NCBI GenBank assembly: GCA_035548675.1
Contig: DASZSJ010000016.1
Location: 7,300-71,299, forward strand
Direction: 5' to 3'
Length of the DNA: 64,000 nucleotides
DNA from: VRUE01 sp035548675
GTDB taxonomy: Bacteria > Actinomycetota > Thermoleophilia > Solirubrobacterales > 70-9
This document shows positions 27,876 through 42,402 of the stretch, in pieces. The notes beneath the pieces are model-generated. The model did not search any database. It had not been told where the DNA came from and saw only the letters and a program-made list of their open reading frames with translations. Position numbers and translations under genes: made by a program. Numbering within the stretch: position 1 is the first letter of the stretch; each line of letters starts with the position of its first letter.

Positions 27876-28379
27876 ATGAGCAGGCCGATCCTCGCCGTCG
27901 ACATAGACGGCGTCATTTCTCTTTTCGGGTCCGAGCAGGAGCCGGATCGGACGCACACCCAGTTCCAGCTCGTGGATGGGGTGCCGCATCTGCTCTCGCT
28001 GCCGGCGGGGGATCGGCTGCGGCGCCTGAGCGAGCACTTCGAGCTGACCTGGGCGAGCGGCTGGGAGGACAAAGCCAACTTCTACCTGCCGACGATCCTC
28101 GGCCTGCCCGAGCTTCCCCACGTCAGCTTCGACGTCGCCGCGCGGGCGGGCGGCGCGCACTGGAAGTTGGGACCGCTGGAGGAGTTCGCCGGCGGACGGC
28201 CACTGGCCTGGATCGACGACAACTTCGACGAGAGCTGCTTCGAGTGGGCGCAGCGGCGCGAGCAACCGACACTGCTGGTCCCCACCGAGACCCACCTCGG
28301 CCTCGAGGAGGCCCACGTAGCCGCCCTCGAAGCCTGGGTCCAAGAGGTCCACACCCCCGCCGACGGGCCTCAAACGTGA
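27876..28379 (+). CDS. HAD-like hydrolase (DxDG type)
   Basis: The 167-residue protein begins MSRPILAVDIDGVISLFG, where DIDG is the HAD nucleophile motif. A second acidic motif, WIDDNFDESC, fits HAD motif IV. The segment LTWASGWEDKAN resembles small HAD domains found in RNA-repair and predicted phosphatase proteins. It starts 13 bases after rpsG and is probably co-transcribed. The stop codon lies inside a 45-nt hairpin repeat. The substrate is unknown. Confidence 0.75.
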   Translation: MSRPILAVDIDGVISLFGSEQEPDRTHTQFQLVDGVPHLLSLPAGDRLRRLSEHFELTWASGWEDKANFYLPTILGLPELPHVSFDVAARAGGAHWKLGPLEEFAGGRPLAWIDDNFDESCFEWAQRREQPTLLVPTETHLGLEEAHVAALEAWVQEVHTPADGPQT

Positions 28380-28405
28380 CATATCGACACGCTTTAGGCC
28401 CGTCG
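28361..28405 (+). repeat. CGACGGGCC hairpin element, copy 1
   Basis: The outer arms CGACGGGCC/GGCCCGTCG (28361-28369, 28397-28405) enclose inner arms AAACGTG/CACGCTTT and the loop ACATATCGA. The element contains the stop codon of the HAD gene. A second copy at 40451-40495, read on the sense strand of rplJ, matches it at nearly every position. The element may end the HAD transcript or be a mobile hairpin. Confidence 0.75.
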
Positions 28406-28425
28406 GCGGTGGGTACACTGACCGG

Positions 28426-28758
28426 GTGGAGGGGTTCTGGCCCATCTTCTTCCTGCTCGTCGTGCTGAAGATCCCGGTCTTCGGCGCGCTTTGGCTCGTC
28501 TGGTGGGCAAGCCGCGCGCCCGAGTCCGAGGGCGCCGCGGAGGACTCCGATGGCGGCTTCAAACGCCGGCAGCCGCAGCCGCGCCTGCCGCGCGGCCCGC
28601 GGCGCGGCCCCCACGGCGGTGGCGCGGTGCTGCCGTTGCCCAACTGCCCGCCGGGTGGGCGCACCCGCGTGGTCAAACCCGCTGCGCAGCCCGCCTTCTC
28701 TCGCGCCGGATCTCACGCAGATAGGGCTGGAAGTCCACCTGGATCGTGTGACGCTTAG
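28426..28758 (+). CDS. Small single-span membrane protein
   Basis: This 110-residue frame starts at a GTG with MEGFWPIFFLLVVLKIPVFG, one strong transmembrane helix (about residues 5-27), followed by an acidic then R/P/G-rich cytoplasmic-type tail. It begins 47 bases after the HAD gene. Its last 86 bases overlap the 3' end of the convergent monooxygenase gene, so the tail may be over-extended. No family is recognised. Confidence 0.5.
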   Translation: MEGFWPIFFLLVVLKIPVFGALWLVWWASRAPESEGAAEDSDGGFKRRQPQPRLPRGPRRGPHGGGAVLPLPNCPPGGRTRVVKPAAQPAFSRAGSHADRAGSPPGSCDA

Positions 28759-29995
28759 AGGCGACGTAGCGCTTCTTCATCCTCGCCTCCGCGGCTGAGA
28801 TCTCGGCCTGCATCTCGGCCGGCGACGGCAGCGTGCCGCTGCCGTCGAGCAGGTCCCCCACCCACTCCGCCTGCGCCTCGGCCAGCGGCATGATCGCGCC
28901 CAGTGGTTGGATCAGGCCGATGAAGTAGAGGCCCGGGTGCTCGACCGATACGACGCGACGGTAGAGCGGCAGCCGGTTGTCCTTCGCCGCGACGAGCTCC
29001 TCGTCGAGGAAGGGGAAGGTGATCTTGTAGCCCGTGCAATAGACGACGAGGTCGATCTCCTCCTCGCTGCCGTCGACGAAACGGACGGTGTGTCCTCCGG
29101 CGAAGCGATCGATGTTGGGCTTCACCGCAATGTCGCCGTGGCCGAGCCGCGAGAGCAGCTCAGCGGAGATCGTCGGGTGCGCCTCGAGCAGCTTGTGGTC
29201 GGGCTCGGGCAGGCCGTAGGCGGACATGTCCCCCGCGGTAAGGCCCAGCATCCTCCCCAGCACGAAGCGCTGCACGGGCAGCGGCATCATCGTCAGCAGC
29301 TTCGAGGCCGCCTCGTCGGTGGGCTTGCCGTTGAGGTACTTGGGCATGACGTAGGCGCCTCGGCGCATCGCCAGGAAGGTGGCGTCGGCGATCCGCGAGG
29401 ACTCGACCGCGATGTCGGTGGCCGAGTTGCCGATGCCGAGCACGAGCACCCGCTTGTCGCGCAGTACCTCCGGCTCGCGATAGTGGTGGACGTGCATCTG
29501 CTCGCCGGGGAAGGCCTCGGAACCGGGGAACGGCGGTTCCGGCCAACGCGGGTCCCAGTGGTGACCGTTGGCGACGAGAACAGCGCGGTAGCGCTCGGTC
29601 TCGCGCTCGCCGTCCCGGTCCTCGACCGTCACCTCCCACTCGCCGTCGACCGGGACGACGCTCTTCACCTCGGCACGAAAGCGGATCTTCTCGCGCAGGG
29701 CGAAGTGGTCGACGTAGTCGTCGAAGTAGCGAGCGATCTGGAAGTGGTTGGGGTAGTCCGGATAGTCGTCCGGCATCGGGTAGGTGCGGTAGGCCATCAA
29801 CCCGCGCGAGGTGTTTATGTGCAGCGAGCGATAGGCCGAGGAAAGCCCGTTGTCGTTCTCGTAGCGCCAGTTGCCACCGACCTGTGAGCCCTTCTCGAAG
29901 CAGTCGAAGGAGATCCCCCGGGCACCGAGGGTCTGGCAAGCGGCGATGCCGGAGGACCCGGCACCAATCACGCAGACCTTCTGAGCGGCAGCCAC
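28673..29995 (-). CDS. Flavin-containing monooxygenase
   Basis: The 440-residue protein has an FAD-binding Rossmann motif (VIGAGSSGIAACQTLGARG, residues about 7-25), the FMO-type ANGHHWDPRWPEPPFPG signature, and a second nucleotide-binding motif LGIGNSATDIAVE for NADPH. C-terminal motifs DLVVYCTGYKITFPF and GLYFIGLIQPLGAI are also FMO-like. It probably oxygenates soft nucleophiles or ketones; the substrate cannot be inferred. It is convergent with the small membrane gene and divergent from the repeat-protein gene. Confidence 0.9.
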   Translation of the reverse strand: MAAAQKVCVIGAGSSGIAACQTLGARGISFDCFEKGSQVGGNWRYENDNGLSSAYRSLHINTSRGLMAYRTYPMPDDYPDYPNHFQIARYFDDYVDHFALREKIRFRAEVKSVVPVDGEWEVTVEDRDGERETERYRAVLVANGHHWDPRWPEPPFPGSEAFPGEQMHVHHYREPEVLRDKRVLVLGIGNSATDIAVESSRIADATFLAMRRGAYVMPKYLNGKPTDEAASKLLTMMPLPVQRFVLGRMLGLTAGDMSAYGLPEPDHKLLEAHPTISAELLSRLGHGDIAVKPNIDRFAGGHTVRFVDGSEEEIDLVVYCTGYKITFPFLDEELVAAKDNRLPLYRRVVSVEHPGLYFIGLIQPLGAIMPLAEAQAEWVGDLLDGSGTLPSPAEMQAEISAAEARMKKRYVASKRHTIQVDFQPYLREIRRERRRAAQRV

Positions 29996-30008
29996 GACCG
30001 AAATCTAC

Positions 30009-30067
30009 CTTCCGGTGCGCTTTTGCCCCGATATGCGGGGAAAAAGCGCACCGGAGCGGGATGGCAG
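30009..30067 (+). repeat. CCGGTGCGC hairpin element, copy 1
   Basis: The arms CCGGTGCGCTTTT and AAAAAGCGCACCGG enclose an inner hairpin, CCCCG-ATATG-CGGGG. The tail CGGGATGGCAG is shared with the copy at 30857-30915. It lies between the divergent monooxygenase and repeat-protein genes, so it is unlikely to be a simple terminator. Confidence 0.75.
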
Positions 30068-30165
30068 GGGTGAGGAGGACCACCCCTTGGGTCCGTAGTC
30101 GGGGAGGGCGATCGGGCCGAAGCTGGGGCCATCGGGATTGACAACCAAACGAAAGGAGACCCCCG

Positions 30166-30840
30166 ATGACCAGCAAGAGCCACAAGACCCGCTCGTTCCG
30201 TCCCTCCCCCGCCCTCGTGATCGCTTGCGTCGCCCTGTTCGCCGCCCTCACCGGCAGCGCCATCGCCGCCGGTGTCGGCAAGAACACGGTCCGCTCGCCC
30301 CAGATCGTTAACGGCACGATCCGCACCGTGGACCTGCGCGACAACGCGGTCGCCACCGGCAAGATCGCCCCCAACGCGGTCGCTGCGGGAAAGATCGCTC
30401 CGGACGCGGTGGATACGACGGAGATCGTCGAAAACGGCGTCGAGTCATCCGACGTCGCGCCGGACAGCCTCACGGCGGGTGACCTCGCCCCGGCCTCGGT
30501 CGCCTCCTCGGAGGTCGCCGACCAGTCGCTGAGCGCCGACGACCTCGGCCCCAACTCGGTCGGCTCGAGCGAGCTGCAGGCCGGCTCCGTCCGCGCCAAC
30601 GACCTCGGCCCGATCGTCGCCGTCTCGAACAGCACCACGATCAACACCGGTGCCAACGCCAGCGTCAGCGTCAACTGCCCGGCGGGCACGGTCGCGATCA
30701 GCGGTGGCAACACCGCCGGCGACTACCGGGTCGCCCTCACCGGCGCCCAGCGCAGCGGCAACGGCTGGATCGCCCACGCCCACAACTACGCCCCCAGCAA
30801 CACCAGCCTCACCGTCTACGCCTACTGCCTCTCCGCCTGA
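30166..30840 (+). CDS. Exported repeat protein (AxGKIAPNAV-type repeats)
   Basis: The 224-residue protein has an N-terminal signal segment (about residues 12-36, LVIACVALFAALTGSAIAAG). About eight imperfect ~11-residue repeats follow (VATGKIAPNAV, VAAGKIAPDAV, LTAGDLAPASV, VRANDLGP and others), likely a stacked beta-structure. A C-terminal beta domain (about 155-224) carries two cysteines. AAAGGAGA is a strong ribosome-binding site before the ATG. Proteins of this build are frequent in soil actinobacteria; the role is probably at the cell surface but unknown. Copies of one hairpin element flank the gene. Confidence 0.8.
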   Translation: MTSKSHKTRSFRPSPALVIACVALFAALTGSAIAAGVGKNTVRSPQIVNGTIRTVDLRDNAVATGKIAPNAVAAGKIAPDAVDTTEIVENGVESSDVAPDSLTAGDLAPASVASSEVADQSLSADDLGPNSVGSSELQAGSVRANDLGPIVAVSNSTTINTGANASVSVNCPAGTVAISGGNTAGDYRVALTGAQRSGNGWIAHAHNYAPSNTSLTVYAYCLSA

Positions 30841-30856
30841 GCAACTAACTCACTGG

Positions 30857-30915
30857 CTTCCGGTGCGCTTTATCCCTCAATGGCGGGGCTAAGGCGCACC
30901 GGAACGGGTTGGCAG
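30857..30915 (+). repeat. CCGGTGCGC hairpin element, copy 2
   Basis: CCGGTGCGC/GCGCACCGG arms enclose TTTATCCC and GGGGCTAA, and the tail CGGGTTGGCAG matches copy 1 at 30009-30067. The two copies have the same orientation and bracket the exported repeat-protein gene. The inner stem sequence differs while its pairing is partly kept. Confidence 0.75.
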
Positions 30916-30920
30916 CACGA

Positions 30921-30947
30921 GCGGCCCGGGCAAAACACCCGGGCCGC
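30921..30947. terminator. Likely terminator after the repeat-protein gene
   Basis: GCGGCCCGGG-CAAAACA-CCCGGGCCGC is a perfect 10-bp GC hairpin 80 bases past the stop codon. No U tract follows on the plus strand beyond TTCG, so termination efficiency is uncertain. Confidence 0.5.
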
Positions 30948-30960
30948 TTCGCGTCCCCGC

Positions 30961-31009
30961 GAACTGCATCAAATTCTCTACCTTCCAGGGTGAGAATTTG
31001 ATGCAGTTC
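30961..31009. repeat. 18-bp perfect inverted repeat (AT-richer hairpin)
   Basis: The arm GAACTGCATCAAATTCTC (30961-30978) is perfectly repeated in inverted form at 30992-31009 with a 13-base loop, TACCTTCCAGGGT, which itself can pair partly. Its lower GC content sets it apart from the surroundings. It resembles a mobile or regulatory hairpin rather than an intrinsic terminator. Confidence 0.7.
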
Positions 31010-31153
31010 GCTTGGCGCTTCCGGTGCAAGCGTGCCGCACGTCCCGGTAGCGGGCCAGCTTGACACTCCCGCAAGGGAGATCGACCAGCAGCTTCGCGAT
31101 CGTGTTCTTGGCTGCGCCGCTCAGAGCAAGATGCTGCTGCGACCCAGGCGATC

Positions 31154-31304
31154 GATTCCACGGCGCCAGCCGAGGAATCGCTACCCCTTCCCCCCCTCAG
31201 TGGGTCGCCCACGCGCTGCCCTGCGATCGATTTGCCACCGTATAGGTGGGTCAATCGATCGCAGGGCAGCGCGGGCTCCTCCAAGGTGCGGCTCAGGCGC
31301 CACA
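31154..31304 (-). repeat. TATACGG-loop hairpin element, copy 3
   Basis: Read on the minus strand, GAGCCGCACCTTGGAGGAGC leads into hairpin 1, with arms GCTGCCCTGCGATCG/CGATCGCAGGGCAGC (31256-31270, 31215-31229) and the tip TTGACCCACCTATACGGTGG, then CAAA. Hairpin 2 has arms GATTCC/GGAATC (31154-31179). The whole stem differs from copies 1 and 2 yet pairs fully. It lies downstream of rpoC in sense orientation, in a 666-base stretch (30841-31506) with no supported gene. Confidence 0.8.
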
Positions 31305-31506
31305 GGGCTCGCAAGCTCGGTGCCCTTTGCTCGTGGGGTTCTGTTGTGCTCGTGGGGTTCTGTCGAATCGACTGGCTTAGGGCGACTCAAGCTGAGCCAG
31401 TGCCCACGTCCCGAGCTCGACCGAATTCATCGGAAGCTCGACCGAAGCAGGCGTCGCCACAGGGACCGCTCCCGAGGTCATGGGAGGGGCCGGGTGCCCC
31501 TCATCG

Positions 31507-35568
<4,062 letters not shown>

Positions 35569-35570
35569 TG

Positions 35571-39143
<3,573 letters not shown>

Positions 39144-39224
39144 AGTCGGCGACTCCTCAGACGGTCAGAGGGACGTTAAATACAGCGCAGATATCGGGCA
39201 GGGGATACAACCGGCGCGCGACCG

Positions 39225-39293
39225 CGAAAAATAACACACGGCAGCGCCCGACCGCGGATTTGGCTCCCTGCCTGGGTTCGCCAACCGCGGTCG
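39225..39293 (-). promoter_or_regulatory. rplL-rpoB intercistronic attenuator-like hairpin
   Basis: On the sense strand CGACCGCGG pairs with CCGCGGTCG (39285-39293, 39249-39257), extended by TTGG/CCAA. The U-rich run TTATTTTTCG lies about 15 bases beyond. Partial termination between rplL and rpoB is well known in bacteria and would adjust polymerase relative to L12. A GTATTTAACG box closer to rpoB could be a -10 of an additional promoter. Confidence 0.5.
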
Positions 39294-39306
39294 ATGCAAC
39301 TTCGTT

Positions 39307-39702
39307 CTACTTTAGCTCGACGCTGGCGCCGGCCTCCTCGAGTTCGGCCTTGAGCTTGTCGGCCTCCTCGCGTTCGACGCCCTCCTTGATCGCCTTGGGC
39401 GCCTCGTCGACGATCGCCTTGGCCTCTTTGAGGCCGAGCCCGGTCGCCGCGCGCACCACCTTGATCACCGGCACCTTCTGGCCGCCGACCTCGGTCAGGA
39501 CGACGTCGACCGTCGAGGCCTCGCCGCCGCCGTCGCCGTCGCCACCTGCGGGGGCACCGGCAGCGGCCGGGGCCGCGGCGGCGACCGCCGTGGCCGAGAC
39601 GCCGAACTCCTCCTCGAGGGCCTTGATCCGCTCGGAGAGCTCGAGTACCGAGATGCTCTTCAGCTCTTCGATCCAGTCCTCTGTCGAAACCTTGGTTGCC
39701 AT
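39307..39702 (-). CDS. rplL: 50S ribosomal protein L7/L12
   Basis: The 131-residue protein has the N-terminal dimerisation part (EDWIEELKSISVLELSERIK), an A/G-rich hinge (about residues 42-62) and the globular C-terminal domain (KVPVIKVVRAATGLGLKEAK, AKAIVDEAPKAIKEGV). It recruits translation GTPases. It follows rplJ directly with no gap. Confidence 0.98.
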   Translation of the reverse strand: MATKVSTEDWIEELKSISVLELSERIKALEEEFGVSATAVAAAAPAAAGAPAGGDGDGGGEASTVDVVLTEVGGQKVPVIKVVRAATGLGLKEAKAIVDEAPKAIKEGVEREEADKLKAELEEAGASVELK

Positions 39703-40422
39703 CTACTCCTCTTCCTTGCTCGCGTCGTCGTTTGAAGTCTCGTCCTGCTCTTCCTGCTCAGAAGTCTCATCGGGAGATGCCTCCGCAGCGGGCTCCTCCT
39801 CAGCTTTGTCCGCCTCAGCTTCGGGCTCAGCAGCCGGGGTCTCTGCTTCGGGCGCCTCAGCCGTCTCTCCGGCGGCTGGCGTGGCGGTGGGTTCCTCGCC
39901 CGCGACAAGTCCCTTCTCGGCGATCTGGCCCAGCTGCAGGGCGAGACCCTGGATCATCGAGCCGAGGCCGCGGACCAGGCCGGTCAGCGGGCTGGCGACG
40001 ACGCCGGCGAGCTGGCCGTTCAGCACCTCGCGACCGGGCAGCTTCGAGATCGCCTTGAAGGCGTCCTCGTCGAGGCTGGTGGCGTCCATGAAGCCGCCCT
40101 TGTAGGTGAGCACGTCGTGCTCTTTGTTGAAGCTCGTGATCGCCTTGGCGGCCTGGGCGGTGTCGCCGCGGACGAAGGTGAGGGCGGTCGGGCCCTTCAG
40201 CAGCGCCTCGAGGCGCTCCGCCTCGCCCGCTTTCTCGGCGGCGATTTTGGTCAGGCGGTTCTTGACGATGCGAAAGCTGGCGTCGGCTTCGCGCAGTTTC
40301 GAGCGCAGCTCGGCCGCTTGGGGGACGCTGATGCCCCGGTAGTCGACCGCGAAGATCGCCTCAGCCGCCTCGATGTCGGCCGCGATCTCCTCAATGGCTT
40401 GTGCCTTTTCGTCTCGGTTCAT
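39703..40422 (-). CDS. rplJ: 50S ribosomal protein L10 with acidic C-terminal extension
   Basis: Residues 1 to about 170 are L10: MNRDEKAQAIEEIAADIEAA, IFAVDYRGISVPQAAELRSK, GPTALTFVRGDT. L10 anchors L12 dimers in the stalk. About 70 extra residues rich in E, A, P and S follow, giving 239 residues against about 170 usually. The gene abuts rplL and is preceded by a probable L10 leader. Confidence 0.96.
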   Translation of the reverse strand: MNRDEKAQAIEEIAADIEAAEAIFAVDYRGISVPQAAELRSKLREADASFRIVKNRLTKIAAEKAGEAERLEALLKGPTALTFVRGDTAQAAKAITSFNKEHDVLTYKGGFMDATSLDEDAFKAISKLPGREVLNGQLAGVVASPLTGLVRGLGSMIQGLALQLGQIAEKGLVAGEEPTATPAAGETAEAPEAETPAAEPEAEADKAEEEPAAEASPDETSEQEEQDETSNDDASKEEE

Positions 40423-40541
40423 CTCGTCACCTGCACCGGGTTTCCACTGTCGACGGGCCTAAAACGTGTCGCTATGTCACGTTTGCGGCCCGTCGGCGGC
40501 TGCCGGTGGTCTCGGGTTGCGCGACGGCGCAGTGTAGAGGA
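40423..40541 (-). promoter_or_regulatory. Probable L10 (rplJL) leader, carrying an inserted hairpin
   Basis: On the sense strand this rplA-rplJ gap reads CAACCCGAGACCACCGGCAG near its start and AACCCGGTGCAGGTGACGAG just before the rplJ start. CACCGG can pair with CCGGTG, and the purine-rich GAGAC and GCAGGTGA flanks resemble the kink-turn of L10 leaders, where L10-L12 binds to repress translation. The arm between them is almost wholly the CGACGGGCC hairpin repeat. The match to the known leader is by eye. Confidence 0.6.
40451..40495 (-). repeat. CGACGGGCC hairpin element, copy 2 (within L10 leader)
   Basis: The arms CGACGGGCC/GGCCCGTCG (40487-40495, 40451-40459) and inner arms AAACGTG/CACGTTT (40478-40484, 40462-40468) match the element at 28361-28405, with only a few substitutions. 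Orientation relative to transcription is the same in both. Here it occupies the variable arm of the probable L10 leader. Confidence 0.75.
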
Positions 40542-41297
40542 CTAGGCCGTTACGGGCTCCTCGGCCGTTTCGGCCGGCGCAGCGGTGGTGGCGACTTCGT
40601 CCTCGGCGCCGATCTTGGCAGCGTCGACGCGGATGCCGGGGCCCATCGTCGTGCTCACCGTGCAGGTGACGATGTAGCGGCCTTTGGCGGCCGAGGGCTT
40701 GGCGCGGACGATCTCCTCCATCACCGCGGTCAGGTTCTCCAGCAGCTTCTCCGGCTCGAGGCTGGCCTTGCCGATCGACATGTGGACGATCGCCTGGCGG
40801 TCGGTGCGGTACTCGACCTTGCCCGCCTTGGACTCGCTGACGGCTTTCTCGATGTCGTCGGTGACGGTGCCGACCTTGGGGTTCGGCATCTTGCCCTGCG
40901 GGCCGAGCACGCGGCCGAGCTTGCCCACCGTGCCCATCATCTGCGGGGTCGAGATCGCCACGTCGAAGTCGGTCCAGCCCTCCTCCTCGACTTTCTTGGC
41001 GAGGTCCTCGGCGCCGACGAAATCGGCCCCGGCGGCTTCCGCGTCGCGGGCCTGCTGGCCCTGGGCGAAGACGGCGACGGTGACGTCTTTGCCGAGACCG
41101 TGGGGCAGGGCGAGGGTGCCGCGCAACTGCTCCTCGGCGTGGCGGACGTTGACGCCGAGCAAGACGTGCAGCTCGACCGTCTCGTCGAAGTTGGCGCTGG
41201 CGGTCTCCTTAAGAAGTGCGATCGCCTCGGCGGGCGGGTAGGCGCGGTCGCGCTGGACCTTGTCGAACTGTTTGCGGTAGCGCTTGCCGTGGGCCAC
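40542..41297 (-). CDS. rplA: 50S ribosomal protein L1
   Basis: The 251-residue protein has the L1 motifs FDETVELHVLLGVNVRHAEE, VISTPQMMG-type FDVAISTPQMMGTVGKLGRV and GPQGKMPNPKVGTVT. L1 forms the mobile E-site stalk. It is 8 bases downstream of rplK. A short A/E/T-rich tail is present. Confidence 0.98.
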   Translation of the reverse strand: MAHGKRYRKQFDKVQRDRAYPPAEAIALLKETASANFDETVELHVLLGVNVRHAEEQLRGTLALPHGLGKDVTVAVFAQGQQARDAEAAGADFVGAEDLAKKVEEEGWTDFDVAISTPQMMGTVGKLGRVLGPQGKMPNPKVGTVTDDIEKAVSESKAGKVEYRTDRQAIVHMSIGKASLEPEKLLENLTAVMEEIVRAKPSAAKGRYIVTCTVSTTMGPGIRVDAAKIGAEDEVATTAAPAETAEEPVTA

Positions 41298-41305
41298 GGG
41301 GTCTC

Positions 41306-41743
41306 CTATTTGACGTCGACGCCCATCGAGCGGGCGGTGCCGGCGATGATCTTCGAGGCGGCGTCGAGGTCGTTGGCGTTGAGGTCGGGCATCTTGCGCT
41401 CGGCGATCTGGCGGACCTGGTCCATCGAGATCGTTCCCACCTTGTTGACGTGGGGCTCGCCCGAGCCCTTCTTGATCCCGATCGCCTCCTTGATCAGCAC
41501 CGCGGCCGGGGGCGTCTTGGTGATGAAGGTGAAGGAGCGGTCCTCGTAGACCGTGATCTCGACCGGGATGATCGTCCCGCCTTCGGACTGGGTCTGGGCG
41601 TTGAACGCCTTGCAGAACTCCATGATGTTGACGCCATGCTGGCCCAGCGCGGGGCCGACCGGCGGGGCCGGGTTGGCCGAGCCGGCGGAGATCTGCAGCT
41701 TGATCTGGGTGAGGACTTTCTTTGCCATCGGGTCGGGAACCAT
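41306..41743 (-). CDS. rplK: 50S ribosomal protein L11
   Basis: The core reads MAKKVLTQIKLQISAGSANP, then PPVGPALGQHGVNIMEFCKA, and ends with the rRNA-binding C-terminal domain. L11 forms the GTPase-associated centre with 23S rRNA. Two starts are plausible: ATG at 41743 (MVPDPMAKK, 145 residues), which abuts the outer arm of the intercistronic element as in rpsC and rpsG, or ATG at 41728 (MAKK, 140 residues), the usual L11 start. Confidence 0.96.
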   Translation of the reverse strand: MVPDPMAKKVLTQIKLQISAGSANPAPPVGPALGQHGVNIMEFCKAFNAQTQSEGGTIIPVEITVYEDRSFTFITKTPPAAVLIKEAIGIKKGSGEPHVNKVGTISMDQVRQIAERKMPDLNANDLDAASKIIAGTARSMGVDVK

Positions 41744-41844
41744 AGCTGGCGCGAGAGCCAAGCGATCCAAGGACGCAGGGAGCGTGGCGTGCTTTGCACG
41801 CGAGCGACCGAGGACGCCGGAGCGCGCCGGCTATCGCGCCAGCT
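41744..41844 (-). ncRNA. Intercistronic structured element, copy D (nusG-rplK)
   Basis: On the sense strand the arm AGCTGGCGCGA (41834-41844), overlapping the nusG stop TAG, pairs perfectly over 11 bp with TCGCGCCAGCT (41744-41754), which abuts an ATG. Inside are GGCGTCCTCGGTCGCTCG, the hairpin CGTGC-AAA-GCACG and CTCCCTGCGTCCTTGGATCG. This is the shortest copy (101 nt). The central hairpin and outer stem are unlike copies A-C in sequence but equally paired. Confidence 0.8.
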
Positions 41845-42367
41845 AAATCTTCTTCACCTGGTCGTAGCCGACCTCGACCGGTGTCTCGCGGCCGAAGATC
41901 GAGACCAGGACCTTGAGTTTGGCCGCATCCTCGTTGATCTCGGCGATCTCGCCGGAGAAGTCGGAGAGCGGGCCGGAGACGACCTTGACCGACTCGCCGA
42001 TCGAGAACTGGGCCTGGGTGCGGGGCCGCTCGGCGGTCTCGCGGTGCAGCAGGCGGTCGACCTCGGGTTTGGAGAGCGGCACCGGCTTGTTGCGCGAGCC
42101 GACGAAGCCGGTCACGCCGGGGGTGTTCTTGACCAGGCCCCAGGCGTCGTCGGTCATCTCCATGTTGACCAGGACGTAGCCCGGCATGGTGCGCTTCTCC
42201 TTGGGTTCTTTCTGGCCGTCCTTGCCAAGCTCCATCACTTGCTCGGTGGGGACGACGACCTGGCGCACGTTGCGGTTCTGGCTCATCGTCTGAACCCGGT
42301 GCTCGAGATTGTGCTTGACCTTGTTCTCGTGACCCGAGTAGGTGTTGATCACGTACCAGCGGTACAT
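41843..42367 (-). CDS. nusG: Transcription termination/antitermination protein NusG
   Basis: From the ATG at 42367 (MYRWYVINTYSGHENKVKHN) the protein has 174 residues: the NGN domain with VLVNMEMTDDAWGLVKNTPG and GFVGSRNKPVPLS, and the C-terminal KOW domain with VKVVSGPLSDFSGEIAEIN. It links RNA polymerase to Rho or to S10. Upstream in-frame sequence overlaps secE and is not part of it. Confidence 0.97.
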   Translation of the reverse strand: MYRWYVINTYSGHENKVKHNLEHRVQTMSQNRNVRQVVVPTEQVMELGKDGQKEPKEKRTMPGYVLVNMEMTDDAWGLVKNTPGVTGFVGSRNKPVPLSKPEVDRLLHRETAERPRTQAQFSIGESVKVVSGPLSDFSGEIAEINEDAAKLKVLVSIFGRETPVEVGYDQVKKI

Positions 42368-42402
42368 CGTTAGGAAGCCTTGCCCTTTGGTTCGGAGATC
42401 CG

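Noticed and set aside
28739..29039. Second minus-strand frame inside the monooxygenase gene
   Set aside because: Out-of-frame shadow of the monooxygenase, R/G/A-rich, no motif.
30298..30620. Repeated units resembling a CRISPR or direct-repeat array
   Set aside because: They are in-frame imperfect ~33-base codon repeats of the exported repeat protein with no spacers; no CRISPR array or cas gene is present in the window.
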